Origin: Campylobacter avium LMG 24591
Lineage (GTDB): Bacteria > Campylobacterota > Campylobacteria > Campylobacterales > Campylobacteraceae
Length of the DNA stretch: 64,000 nucleotides
Assembly: GCF_002238335.1 (NCBI RefSeq)
Contig: NZ_CP022347.1
Location: forward strand, 1,054,001-1,118,000
Reading direction: 5' to 3'
Below are positions 28,481 to 36,198 of this stretch, piece by piece (positions within the stretch are counted from its first letter, which is position 1; every line of letters begins with the position of its first letter). The notes below the pieces were generated by a model. It did not search any database, had not been told where the DNA came from, and saw nothing but the letters and a program-made list of their open reading frames with translations. A program made the position numbers and the translations under genes.

Positions 28481-28485
28481 CTGCT
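28406..28485 (+). other. structured element E4, class 2
   Basis: AGCAGATG (28406-28413) pairs with CATCTGCT (28478-28485). Hairpins are GTAGG/CCTAC (28414-28418, 28430-28434), TCAAG/CTTGA (28437-28441, 28450-28454) and GTTC/GAAC (28462-28465, 28470-28473). Loop GCCC (28422-28425) can pair with GGGC (28456-28459). Confidence 0.65.
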
Positions 28486-28677
28486 AGTGAGAACATTCTA
28501 CCAAATTTAACTTATCAAAGTCAAGCCATACAAGGAGAAAAAGCTATGGATATGTTAAGGCAGGAGTATAAGGAAAAAGATATAAGCAAAGAGTTTGAGA
28601 GGAAAAATTGCGATAAAAATAAAATAAAGAAAATTATGCTTGAGCTTAGACAAGCTGGTATTGATAGTGAAAGGTGA
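28411..28677 (+). pseudogene. effector 3' fragment: element E4 plus tail A
   Basis: The frame encodes SYTQAQSLDGLVQKN from element E4, then SQAIQGEKAMDMLRQEYKE and a basic end. The N-terminal module is missing; the sequence joins an inverted class 3 element at about 28400. It closely matches the end of the gene at 29827, so it is a displaced 3' end rather than a gene of its own. Confidence 0.65.
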
Positions 28678-28786
28678 TCGGTAAATCGCCCAACCGCTAA
28701 AGCAGTTAGGATTTTTGCTTAAAAAATTTAGAATTTTGCCTTTTCAATTATCTCAAAAAGCTTAAGTCTTTATTACTCATCATCTC

Positions 28787-28966
28787 TCACTGCTCATTTA
28801 TAGCTTTAAGCTTATTATGAAATTCACTTAAGCTTGGATAGTCTTTACAAAGACTTGAAACTATTTTATAAGCTTCATCAGCTAAAAGCTCATTTAAAAT
28901 ACCTCTTTTATCCTTTGTATATTTTAAGATATTTGAACTTTTTTCTCCAATTATCCTATAATTTAA
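28787..28966 (-). pseudogene. C-terminal gene fragment of unknown family
   Basis: On the minus strand a frame reads GEKSSNILKYTKDKRGIL, then ADEAYKIVSSLCKDYPSLSE and FHNKLKAINEQ before a stop at 28787-28789. There is no start codon: a stop lies just upstream where the AT-rich tract begins. Codon use looks coding. It is a truncated relic; I cannot name the family. Confidence 0.4.
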
Positions 28967-29175
28967 TTATATCATACCATATAATAGTTAATAATATTGT
29001 ATATAATTATATAATTATATTTCATATCATATACTATATTATAATATTAAATACTATAATAGTATATATTATTATATAACATCATATACTATTATTTAAT
29101 ATCATTAAATATATAATACTATTTAATACTATATGATACTATCATATAGTATGATATAGTATATACTTACATACA
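28960..29175 (+). other. extremely AT-rich palindromic tract
   Basis: About 210 bases with nearly no G or C and many ATACTAT repeats. The clearest palindrome is ACTATATGAT (29128-29137), a 3-nt spacer, then ATCATATAGT (29141-29150). There is no coding frame. It could be a replication or transfer origin, a regulator binding region, or simple low-complexity sequence. It lies just upstream of the operon that starts at 29369. Confidence 0.5.
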
Positions 29176-29368
29176 ACTTTATTCTAAAAAAATTTGACAC
29201 AAGTATTTTTATTACATCTCCTATATATACATAATTTATAACAAATTCTTTTTGCCATATTAAGCATTTTTTAAATAAAAACTATGACAAATGTCATATA
29301 TTAATCAAAGTTTTATTTTTAAGCTTTTTTTCTTTGTTAGAGTTTTTAGAAAAAGATGGGAGAATAGT

Positions 29369-29830
29369 ATGTTAGAGATTACAGAAAAAGCAAAAAAATA
29401 TGGGGTATTAAGTGCATTGCTATTTGATTTGAAAAACACATTTAAGTCTGTTGATAAAGAGCTAAATTCTTTTTTAGAGAAACTAAACATTGTTTATAAT
29501 ACTGAAAAAGAGTTATTTTGTTTGGAAGTTAATGATAATGCTAATGTCCAAACTTATAAAGAAATTCATAATCCAAATGTCATTTACTACTCAAATTATG
29601 AATCCACTTATCTAGAGAGAATAAAAGAATCTTCCAATTCTTTAGACAAGGTGTATGATTATTTAGTTTCCTTAAAAGAAGATTTTCTAATCAATGTAAG
29701 GGAAATGGCTAAGGAACAATTTGAAGAACGAAGAATAGAACTACAAAATAGTATTGATAAGGATATTAGACATTCTACAGTAGAACAAGATGTCCAAGAA
29801 AATATCAATACAAAAAGACATAGAATATGA
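29369..29830 (+). CDS. hypothetical protein, first gene of a small operon
   Basis: I choose ATG 29369 (MLEITEKAKKYGVLSALL) because GGGAG lies a few bases upstream; an in-frame ATG at 29291 adds an implausible hydrophobic stretch. The 153-residue product is helical and charged with likely coiled coils and no signal peptide. Its end overlaps the next gene as ATGA. It carries neither tail. Its position before an effector suggests a partner or adaptor, but nothing proves this. Confidence 0.6.
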   Translation: MLEITEKAKKYGVLSALLFDLKNTFKSVDKELNSFLEKLNIVYNTEKELFCLEVNDNANVQTYKEIHNPNVIYYSNYESTYLERIKESSNSLDKVYDYLVSLKEDFLINVREMAKEQFEERRIELQNSIDKDIRHSTVEQDVQENINTKRHRI

Positions 29831-30429
29831 ATAGACATAAAAAAGAGTTAGCACTTTTTAATCTAGGTAAAAGTCTTGTAGAACTTTTAGGAGAGGAACA
29901 AGCTATTGCTGATTTAGAATTATTATTTAAAAGACACCCTGAAATGTTTAAGGATATTAAAGAAGTTAAAGAACTTATTGATAAGGTTGTTAGTGAGCCT
30001 GAAATAATCATTAATAACCCAAGTCCTAGAAGTGAAAAAGACTATATAGTAGGAAAAAAACTTAACGATAAGAAAATGGGAGAAGTAGGCATTCGTAAAG
30101 ATGAAAACATAAATAAAATTTTTCATGCAAACGAAAAAAACATTAAAAAACTAAGACAGCTTGATAAAAAAGAAGTAATATATAAAAAGCAGGTGGTAGG
30201 GACGCCCAACTCCTACACTCAAGCCCAAAGTCTTGACGAGCGACTGGTCAAAAATGACATTTCACCTGCTAATGAAAATATTGTAACAAATTCAAAGCTT
30301 CAAAGTCAAGCTATACAAGGAGAAAAAGCTATGGATATGTTAAGGCAGGAGCATGAGGAAAAAGATATAGACAAAGAGTTTGAGAGGAAAGATTGCGATA
30401 AAAATAAAATTAAGAAAGGTAAAATTTGA
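29827..30429 (+). CDS. HPEMF-module candidate nuclease with tail A
   Basis: The 200-residue protein has IADLELLFKRHPEMFKDIKE near residues 27-46, then INNPSPRSEKDYIVGKKL and MGEVGIRKDENINKIFHANE near residues 82-101. The GI(R)-x-IFHAN part resembles the His-containing end of BECR nuclease domains (inference). Element E5 (SYTQAQSLDERLVKND) and tail A (SQAIQGEKAMDMLRQEHEE) follow. It overlaps both neighbours by 4 bases. It is the only full-length member of its N-terminal family with tail A; the others have tail B. Confidence 0.7.
   Translation: MNRHKKELALFNLGKSLVELLGEEQAIADLELLFKRHPEMFKDIKEVKELIDKVVSEPEIIINNPSPRSEKDYIVGKKLNDKKMGEVGIRKDENINKIFHANEKNIKKLRQLDKKEVIYKKQVVGTPNSYTQAQSLDERLVKNDISPANENIVTNSKLQSQAIQGEKAMDMLRQEHEEKDIDKEFERKDCDKNKIKKGKI
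30188..30270 (+). other. in-frame structured element E5, class 2
   Basis: AGCAGGTG (30188-30195) pairs with CACCTGCT (30263-30270). Hairpins are GTAGG/CCTAC (30196-30200, 30212-30216), TCAAG/CTTGA (30219-30223, 30232-30236) and GTCA/TGAC (30247-30250, 30255-30258). Compared with E4, an A-T pair in the closing stem has become G-C, and GTTC/GAAC has become GTCA/TGAC, so both partners changed together. Confidence 0.7.
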
Positions 30430-31736
30430 GAAGCTTATTTTACATTATAATATTTATTATATCTTTTTCGTATGCAAATCAAGGACAAGCTTCATCTACA
30501 CCAGCTTCTTTTACAGAACAAGAAAATAAAATTTTTGGTAATAGTGCCATTTCGGGTGCTGGGTGTGAATTTAGGTGTAGAGAGGTTTCATCAGGCTATG
30601 CCACACAAATCACAGGTTTTGATTTTACAAATGGAACTACATACTGTGCTGTATATACAGAAAATAATTTAGAAGAAAATTTGAGATTTTCAGCCAACTA
30701 TGTAGCAACTGGTTGTAAAAAGGAATATAATGATTACATACAAAAAGCCATTTTAAATAATACTCAAGGCTCACAATCAGCATCTGACATCGAAGTAAAA
30801 TCTCAGATAAAACAAAGTCCAAGTTCTACTGATATAACTTTTTCAAGATTTATGTCAGCAATAGTTACGCTTGACCCTGAAATTATTAATAGAGAAGAGA
30901 CTGAGGCGACAGGAGAATTGATTATACAAGATGGCATAACACTTAAATCAAGCGTTAGTGGATTATATGGATATAATGATACCTTTGCTTCTTTATTTGG
31001 AAATGGTTACATTGTAGATGGGGTAGATTCTTATATAAATAGCTTAAAGTCTTTTTTTGGAGTGGATAAAAATCCACAACCAGTCTCTTCAGGTGTTAAT
31101 ATTTCTCATGCAGATGGATTTAATAAAGCAAATTTGGCATTTTTTTCTAATCTATTTAAAAATATGCAAGATGTATATACCCATTTACAAATGTTATTAT
31201 TTACTGTTGTTGGTGCGTTTTATATTTTTACCATAGGTTCTCAAAAAATACAAGTATATTTAGAAAATAAAGGAGAGTATCAAGGTTCATCTCAGCCATA
31301 TTTACATAAATTTTTTATACCTATTTTGGGTGTGGCTTTTTTCTTTGCTCCCATACCAGATTCAGCTGGTGTAAATTCTACTATCATGCAAAATATTATT
31401 AGATACTTCACAGCAGAGGCTACTACCATAGCAGATATAGCCAGTGCAAAAGGTGCTGAAACTTATTTGAACAAAATTTATGCTTCAACAGGAGGTATAG
31501 ATGAAAAAGGAAAAATAATGTTTGTTCAAAAAAAGGCTGAAGCTGAATTTACAAGAGCAAAGGCTATTGAGGTATATAATAGAACTTGTAATGTTAGATA
31601 TACAAATGAAATGGCTGAAGCTGGAATACCATTTGCAGATATGACTGAAGAACAGATAAAAAAGAATCCATGCAACCAGTGCAGGAGTATCCAAAACTTA
31701 CAAAAAAACAAAAATAAAAAAATATCTTGTCATTAA
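30426..31736 (+). CDS. VirB6/TrbL-like membrane protein of a type IV secretion system, 3' end lost
   Basis: A TTG start overlaps the upstream gene. The 436-residue protein begins with a signal peptide (MRSLFYIIIFIISFSYA), has a Cys-containing periplasmic part (GAGCEFRCREVSSGY) and membrane helices near LLFTVVGAFYIFTIGS and FFIPILGVAFFFAPIP. This layout fits the large VirB6/TrbL inner-membrane proteins of conjugation systems. The end (CRSIQNLQKNKNKKISCH) is A-rich and abrupt and lies 30 bases from the IS605-type end. The C-terminal helices are therefore probably missing. Confidence 0.65.
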   Translation: MRSLFYIIIFIISFSYANQGQASSTPASFTEQENKIFGNSAISGAGCEFRCREVSSGYATQITGFDFTNGTTYCAVYTENNLEENLRFSANYVATGCKKEYNDYIQKAILNNTQGSQSASDIEVKSQIKQSPSSTDITFSRFMSAIVTLDPEIINREETEATGELIIQDGITLKSSVSGLYGYNDTFASLFGNGYIVDGVDSYINSLKSFFGVDKNPQPVSSGVNISHADGFNKANLAFFSNLFKNMQDVYTHLQMLLFTVVGAFYIFTIGSQKIQVYLENKGEYQGSSQPYLHKFFIPILGVAFFFAPIPDSAGVNSTIMQNIIRYFTAEATTIADIASAKGAETYLNKIYASTGGIDEKGKIMFVQKKAEAEFTRAKAIEVYNRTCNVRYTNEMAEAGIPFADMTEEQIKKNPCNQCRSIQNLQKNKNKKISCH

Positions 31737-31768
31737 ACTCATCACTTATTCCTTCATTTTCATGACAT

Positions 31769-31793
31769 ACTCCCCACGCATAAATGTGGGAGT
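31769..31793 (-). mobile_element. IS200/IS605-type end hairpin
   Basis: ACTCCC(C)AC and GTGGGAGT form an 8-bp stem with one bulged C and an 8-nt loop. It lies 17 bases beyond the TnpB stop codon, where the right-end hairpin and the scaffold of the TnpB guide RNA lie in this family. Confidence 0.75.
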
Positions 31794-31810
31794 TTCTAGT
31801 ATCAACAAAT

Positions 31811-31911
31811 CTAGCCTACTTTTGCAGGTCTTACAAATTCTCCACTAAGGGTTGATGCCCCAACTCTAAAAATATTTAAACTAGCATTATAATCTCTGTC
31901 TATTTTTTCTG
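31811..31911 (-). pseudogene. tnpB: TnpB C-terminal remnant (IS605 family)
   Basis: The minus strand encodes IDRDYNASLNIFRVGASTLS followed by GEFVRPAKVG and a stop at 31811-31813. DRDxNASLNI is the C-terminal catalytic Asp motif of TnpB, the RNA-guided nuclease of IS605 elements. Only about 33 codons remain; upstream it runs into the end of vapD. No tnpA is visible. The element inserted here and then lost most of its length. Confidence 0.85.
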
Positions 31912-32240
31912 TTTTCTTATATCTTTTTGTTTTTCATTAAGATTTGTTGTAGGTGTTTTTATCTGTTCTGTTAAGTCGTATTGCTCTGCTATATCCGTTA
32001 TATCAAAATGCACAACACAGTAAGGAAGCCAAGTTAGCTGATTTTTAATTTTTCTATCAATTTTGATACCTGTTTTTTATTTAATGCTTCTTTGGATACA
32101 TATCCAGAATATTGCTTATGTTCAAAAGAATTTTCAAACATAAATTCTTTTATTTGATTATAAGCTTGAGCTGTGTTATCAAAGTATTTTTTAAGTTCTT
32201 TTGTGGATAAATCAAAATTCATAGCCTTTCTTTTTGCCAT
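31900..32240 (-). pseudogene. vapD: virulence-associated protein D, frame broken at a T5/A5 run
   Basis: From ATG 32240 the frame reads MAKRKAMNFDLSTKELKKYF and EHKQYSGYVSKEAL, then stops after KLKIS. In a second frame the family end follows at once: WLPYCVVHFDITDIAEQYDL. One extra A in the run at 32042-32046 would rejoin them (KLKNQLTWLPY). VapD is a Cas2-like endoribonuclease, about 95 residues, common on Campylobacter and Helicobacter mobile DNA. The start shares a TAATG overlap with the gene before it, a likely toxin-antitoxin layout. Confidence 0.8.
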
Positions 32241-32554
32241 TATGAAGCCCAAACACCCATCTCATCGCCTATTAAAGTTTCATTTCCATCTTCCTCATCA
32301 AGCCAAAGCCATTCTTTAGCGTTAAGAGTAAGCCATTTAGTTTTCATAAGATTATCCCATATCAGTATTCCTAAACAAGCTAAATCTCTTTCATTTCCTT
32401 TGCAATGATAAGTGTATTTATCTATCTTTACTAATCCTGATTGAATAGCCATTTCTTCTATGCTTTTATACATTTGTTCTAAGTCATAAATTCCCTCTTT
32501 TTTTATCTTTTCCTCGTCTAATACTATTTTTGTTCCTAAAAGTGGATATGACAT
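32240..32554 (-). CDS. hypothetical protein preceding vapD, possible antitoxin
   Basis: The 104-residue acidic protein (MSYPLLGTKIVLDEEKIKKE) is rich in Trp in its second half (WLTLNAKEWLWLDEEDGNET). It has no signal or membrane segment. Its stop overlaps the vapD start, so the two form a translationally coupled pair. An antitoxin role is suggested by context only. Confidence 0.6.
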   Translation of the reverse strand: MSYPLLGTKIVLDEEKIKKEGIYDLEQMYKSIEEMAIQSGLVKIDKYTYHCKGNERDLACLGILIWDNLMKTKWLTLNAKEWLWLDEEDGNETLIGDEMGVWAS

Positions 32555-32613
32555 AAAGACTCCTTTAAATTTCTAGCGTTAATTAAATTTACGCTAGAAA
32601 TTATATAAAATTT

Positions 32614-32973
32614 TTAATAAACTTTACCTTGTTTTCTAATCTTTCTTTCCATAAGCTCATCATAACTTAATCTTTCAACCTGTTCCTCATTCTCACTTGA
32701 TTTCATATCATCTTGCGAAAACAAGCTGGTCACATTTTCTGTATGTTTGATTGTTTTGTCTAAAGTTGAAACAAAATTTGACTTTGTCTTTATAAACTCT
32801 GTTGCATCATTTAAATTTCTAGCCAATGTGTCAACCAAATCGTTATACATATTGAATGTATCTTTAATGTTATTAGAAATTGCATTAAAAGTTTTGTCAA
32901 TTTCTTCCAAGCTCTTTTGGGTATTTTTCTTAAAATTTTCTATAAGTACCTTCATATCTTGTGCATTATTCAT
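32614..32973 (-). CDS. coiled-coil hypothetical protein
   Basis: ATG 32973 is preferred over 32979 because GGAG then lies 8 bases upstream. The roughly 119-residue protein is a long amphipathic helix (NFKKNTQKSLEEIDKTFNAI) with an acidic, then basic end (MERKIRKQGKVY). It may be a structural or phasin-like protein; family unknown. Its 5' end abuts the cut end of the effector fragment at 32997. Confidence 0.55.
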   Translation of the reverse strand: MNNAQDMKVLIENFKKNTQKSLEEIDKTFNAISNNIKDTFNMYNDLVDTLARNLNDATEFIKTKSNFVSTLDKTIKHTENVTSLFSQDDMKSSENEEQVERLSYDELMERKIRKQGKVY

Positions 32974-32996
32974 AATCATTACTCCTTTATATTTGC

Positions 32997-33555
32997 TAGA
33001 GATTTTGGAGAGGAAAAATATTTTACCAGCGTAGCAAAAGACGATAAAGGAGAATGGGTAATTGTAAGCAATGCACCAAAAAGCGAAAATGGGTTGAATA
33101 ATAAGATTTTAAAAGGTGGTGAGGAAGTTTATAACAAACAAGCGGGTAGTCAGATTAACGCTTCTACCCCTTACGATGATATAGCTAAGTCTAATATCAA
33201 ACTTGATAACACTAATTCTAGCACAAAATTAACTCAAAAACAAGATGAAGTTAAAGAAAATAACTACAAGATACAAGATATTACAAATGGAATCAAAGAG
33301 AGAAGAAATTTACAAAACAAGATGAATTTAGGAGCTAAAATACTTTATCAATCTCCAAGCTTCAGATCATCTCGTAACAAGCTTTTACAGGCTTCACAAT
33401 TCTCCACCAACAAGACTGATATGCTAGATTATAATGAAAAAAATATGAAAAGTCAAGCCACAAAAGGAGAAAAAGCTATGGATATGTTAAGGCAGGAGCA
33501 TGAGGAAAATTCTAATAAACAAAATAAGGCAAATAAACTAAGGAATAAATTATGA
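32997..33555 (+). pseudogene. PBECR-like effector, 5' half lost, with element E11 and tail A
   Basis: From 32997 the frame reads DFGEEKYFTSVAKDDKGEW and VIVSNAPKSENGLNNKI, matching QYFTSINLETEDFLISVSNAP in the effector at 27584. The N-terminal part is missing and replaced by unrelated sequence. Further on come a polar linker, element E11 (33347-33420) and tail A (MKSQATKGEKAMDMLRQEHEE). The frame could start at an upstream in-frame ATG (32917), but the product would lack the first half of the domain. Confidence 0.65.
33347..33420 (+). other. in-frame structured element E11, class 3
   Basis: ATCAATCT (33347-33354) faces AGACTGAT (33413-33420), pairing with one mismatch. AAGC and GCTT can pair inside. 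The position relative to DYNEKNMKSQA is the same as in E9 and E10. Confidence 0.4.
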
Positions 33556-34092
33556 GTATAGAATTAAATGAAGAACAAAGAGATATTATACAATGCTCTT
33601 TCGATATGAAAGAAAGAGAAATTTTAAAAATTCAAGCTTATGCCGGTTCTGGTAAGACCACCATATTAAAAGAAATAGCCTCAGCACATCATTCTAGCTC
33701 TTTTTTATATTTATCTTTCAATAAGGCTATTGCAAACGAGGCAAGTAAAATATTTCCAGAAAATGTTAAGGTTTCAACAACACATTCTTTGGCATATAGA
33801 TATATTGTTTCAAGAAATAAGAATTTTAAAATTGTGAATGATTATTCAGTTTTTGATTTATGTAAAATTTTAGATACGCAGGATTTTGAAGAAGTGATGA
33901 TTTTTAAATCTCATTTGAAAGATTTTTTATATTCATCTAGCTCTTTATTTCCAAACAAAAAGGTTGGTAAATTCTTTGAAAAAGCTTCTGCTGGAATTAT
34001 ACCTTTAACGCATGATGTATATTTAAAAATGTTTCAACTTCTACTAAGAGAAGAAAAATTGCTAAGCGAGTATGATTTTATCCTTTTAGATA
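33552..34092 (+). pseudogene. UvrD-like helicase, N-terminal fragment
   Basis: MSIELNEEQRDIIQ begins a SF1 helicase with Walker A AYAGSGKTTILKEIA and FLYLSFNKAIANEA. It is cut exactly at motif II: SEYDFILLD should continue as the Asp-Glu-Ala-Gln-Asp box but reads KDF and stops. Beyond the break lies the inverted virB3/4 fragment. It overlaps the effector fragment upstream by 4 bases. Confidence 0.8.
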
Positions 34093-34695
34093 AGGATTTT
34101 TAAAGTTGGATACAAAGTTATCATCTATGCTGTGTCTTACATTATGAAAGTAAAAGCTTATAGGTTCGTTAGCAAAAGACTTAAAAAGCATATTTAAGGC
34201 TTCATTTTTAAAGTCTAAATCCACATCACTCTCACACTCAAAAGAAATTCCCTCTATCTCGTAAGTAGAACAAAGTAAATAATCTTTTGTAAGAACTATG
34301 CCATCTCCTATGATGGAGCTAAATGGGATAAGTTTTTCAAAATTTACTTCACTATTTAAAGCAAAAAGGCTAAGTTTCGGGATATTTGTTTTTATATAGT
34401 TTTTATGCTTTGAATAAGACATAGCTTGAAAGGATTTTATGCCGTGAAATTTCTTTGATAAAGGATTTGTAAGAAATCTTAACTTTAAAAAATATAGTCT
34501 AAATATAAAATTATCTTGCTTAGTCATTTGTTTCATAAGCACATATAAGGGTATGTAAAACAAAATAAGGTAAAAAAGCTGTGTAGATATAGTGATAAAA
34601 ATCGTAATACCTAAAGAAAAGAATAATGGAATTATAGGAACTCCAAAGAGCATAGCAGGACGAGTTAAGCCTTTAAATAAAGCTTGTGTTTGCAT
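34093..34695 (-). pseudogene. VirB3-VirB4 fusion, N-terminal fragment
   Basis: From ATG 34695 the protein reads MQTQALFKGLTRPAMLFGVP with two membrane helices, the VirB3 part, then the VirB4 N-terminal domain (SFQAMSYSKHKNYIKTNIPK, LTKDYLLCSTYEIEGISFEC). It is cut after about 200 residues, before the ATPase Walker motifs. The frame ends in the helicase junction at 34078-34092. VirB3-VirB4 fusions occur in epsilonproteobacterial systems. It starts 2 bases after virB2. Confidence 0.8.
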
Positions 34696-34697
34696 AT

Positions 34698-34961
34698 TTA
34701 TCCTAGTAAATATCCTGATATAGCAGAAGCAGAACCTACAAAAAGACCGCCAACTATGGTAGGTATGGTTTGCTGCCACGGTGTTCCATATGCTATTTTA
34801 TACCCAGCTATCATTATAGCTATAGCAATGGTAACAACGCCAATAGCATATAAAGCTATGGAGACATTTTCCAAAAATGTATTTACTCTATCTATGCCAC
34901 CAGCAGCAAATATTAAATTTGGAAGTAAAGCAAAAATAAAAAACACTTTTTTAAAAAACAT
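34698..34961 (-). CDS. VirB2/TrbC-like major pilin
   Basis: The 87-residue protein has a signal peptide (MFFKKVFFIFALLPNLIFAA) and two hydrophobic helices (VSIALYAIGVVTIAIAIMIA and GGLFVGSASAISGYLLG) separated by a short charged turn, the layout of type IV secretion pilins. It precedes the VirB3-VirB4 fragment as in canonical clusters. It appears intact, but the rest of the apparatus is gone. Confidence 0.85.
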   Translation of the reverse strand: MFFKKVFFIFALLPNLIFAAGGIDRVNTFLENVSIALYAIGVVTIAIAIMIAGYKIAYGTPWQQTIPTIVGGLFVGSASAISGYLLG

Positions 34962-34974
34962 AGATTTACCTTTC

Positions 34975-35752
34975 TATCTTAGAATTAATCGTTGGTTAAG
35001 TGCTGCTATATCAGCTCTTGATGCTATATATGCTTGGGCTAGGGGAGGAACACAATTTTACTCTAGGCTTGATGGTGTTACAGGCTCTTTCTTAGATACT
35101 TTGAATAAAATTTGGCAGAGTTATGGATTCTCAGAAATTATAGAAGCTGCTTTTGTATGTCTTTTTATGATAATTTCTTTTCTTGCTGTTATGTTTGCCT
35201 TTGCATTTACTATAATATCAGCCTCTATAACAAATACATTTTTAATCATAGCTCTACCTTTAGCTCTTTTTTGTTTTATGTATCAAAGCACTAGAAATGT
35301 CTTTGTGCAGTGGTGTAATATGTTTATATCAAATATATTTCTACTTATCTTTATGACTTGTTTCATAGACTTTTTAATCAATAATCTAAATGCCCTATAC
35401 GCTAGTACACAAGAAGCTAACAGCATATTTATACAGATTTTACAACCTATCTTAATAGGAGGAATTTTAATAGCTTGTATCTCGGTTATAAAAGAACTAG
35501 CTAAAAATCTTGCTAATGTGTCAATAGATAGTGCAGGTTCAAGTGCCTTAAATTCTATGTCTTCAAGTGTAGGTAAAGTAAGTGGTTCAGTAAGCAAAAG
35601 CACAGGTAAGGCTGGTTTAGGAGTTTTATCAGGCTCTGCTGCAAAAGCTGAAAAAACTAGGTGGGCTTTCAGGTTTAGCTGGATATGGAGTCAAAAAAGG
35701 CGTAGTAAGTGGCTTTAAAAAACTTTTAGGTAATGCAAGAAATAGTGCTTAA
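34975..35752 (+). pseudogene. VirB6-like membrane protein, C-terminal fragment with late frameshift
   Basis: From 34975 the frame encodes RINRWLSAAISALDAIYAWA, then several membrane helices (AFVCLFMIISFLAVMFAFAF, FLIIALPLALFCFM, ILQPILIGGILIACISVI) and a Ser/Gly-rich end. The N-terminus is missing and virB2 lies in the opposite direction. At an A6 run (35651-35656) the frame shifts. With one A fewer it continues as LGGLSGLAGYGVKKGVV to TAA at 35750-35752. In the present frame it ends near 35718. Confidence 0.75.
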
Positions 35753-35797
35753 TATGATGAAAAGACTAAGAATTTAGATAAAGATATTGAAATATGA
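35753..35797 (+). pseudogene. tail B remnant
   Basis: Directly after the VirB6-like stop and in the same frame the DNA encodes YDEKTKNLDKDIEI and stop, the last 13 residues of tail B. It is the 3' scar of a deleted effector gene and is followed by the same spacer repeat as the others. Confidence 0.8.
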
Positions 35798-35870
35798 TTA
35801 AAAGATATTGTTTAGATATGTTTAAATATTGTTTAGATAGTGAAAAATTATTTAAAAACAAGGTTAAGAT
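35798..35870 (+). repeat. intergenic spacer repeat, copy 1 of 5
   Basis: About 73 bases between a tail B stop and the next start. It contains two direct copies of ATTGTTTAGATA with 21-bp period. The same spacer recurs at 36126-36198, 36871-36942, 37528-37599 and 38200-38271. It probably carries the translation start region of each gene and is the homology that lets the cassettes duplicate. Confidence 0.85.
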
Positions 35871-36125
35871 ATGAGTGAAAAATACGGAGAAAGAAGAGAA
35901 AAAGGTGGAGATGGGCAGACAAAGTCAGCTCTGCCTCCATTGTTTAATGACTCCGATTTTCGCAAATCCACCGATAACGTGATTCTAACAAATTCAACTT
36001 GTGAAAGTCAAGCAAAATCAAGAGAACAAGAGCTAGATGAATTTAGAGCTAAGCTTAAAGAAGTTAGTAAAAAAATCAAAGATGATGAAAAGACTAAGAA
36101 TTTAAATAAGGATATTGAAATATGA
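35871..36125 (+). CDS. minimal effector remnant: element E2 plus tail B
   Basis: The 84-residue frame starts MSEKYGERREKGGDGQTKS, has almost no N-terminal module, then element E2 in frame (LFNDSDFRKSTDN) and a full tail B (SQAKSREQELDEFRAKLKE). It looks like an internal deletion of a gene like that at 36199, but the frame and start context are kept. It may express a bare tail. Confidence 0.6.
   Translation: MSEKYGERREKGGDGQTKSALPPLFNDSDFRKSTDNVILTNSTCESQAKSREQELDEFRAKLKEVSKKIKDDEKTKNLNKDIEI
35904..35972 (+). other. in-frame structured element E2, class 1
   Basis: GGTGGA (35904-35909) pairs with TCCACC (35967-35972). Hairpin GGCAGA/TCTGCC (35914-35919, 35930-35935). Loop AGTCA (35923-35927) pairs with TGACT (35948-35952) as a 5-bp pseudoknot. 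The hairpin stem differs in sequence from E1 and E3 but pairs fully in each. Confidence 0.7.
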
Positions 36126-36198
36126 TTAAAAGATATTGTTTAAATATATTTAAATATTGTTTAGATAGTGAAAAATTATTTAAAAACAAGGTTAAGAT
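36126..36198 (+). repeat. intergenic spacer repeat, copy 2 of 5
   Basis: Same spacer as 35798-35870 with a few substitutions (TTTAAATATATT in the first half). Confidence 0.85.

Noticed and set aside
34684-34974. The first part of the long plus-strand frame 34684-35718 as the N-terminus of the VirB6-like protein
   Set aside because: That part is antisense to virB2, whose signal peptide and pilin helices are clear; only the part from about 34975 looks like VirB6.
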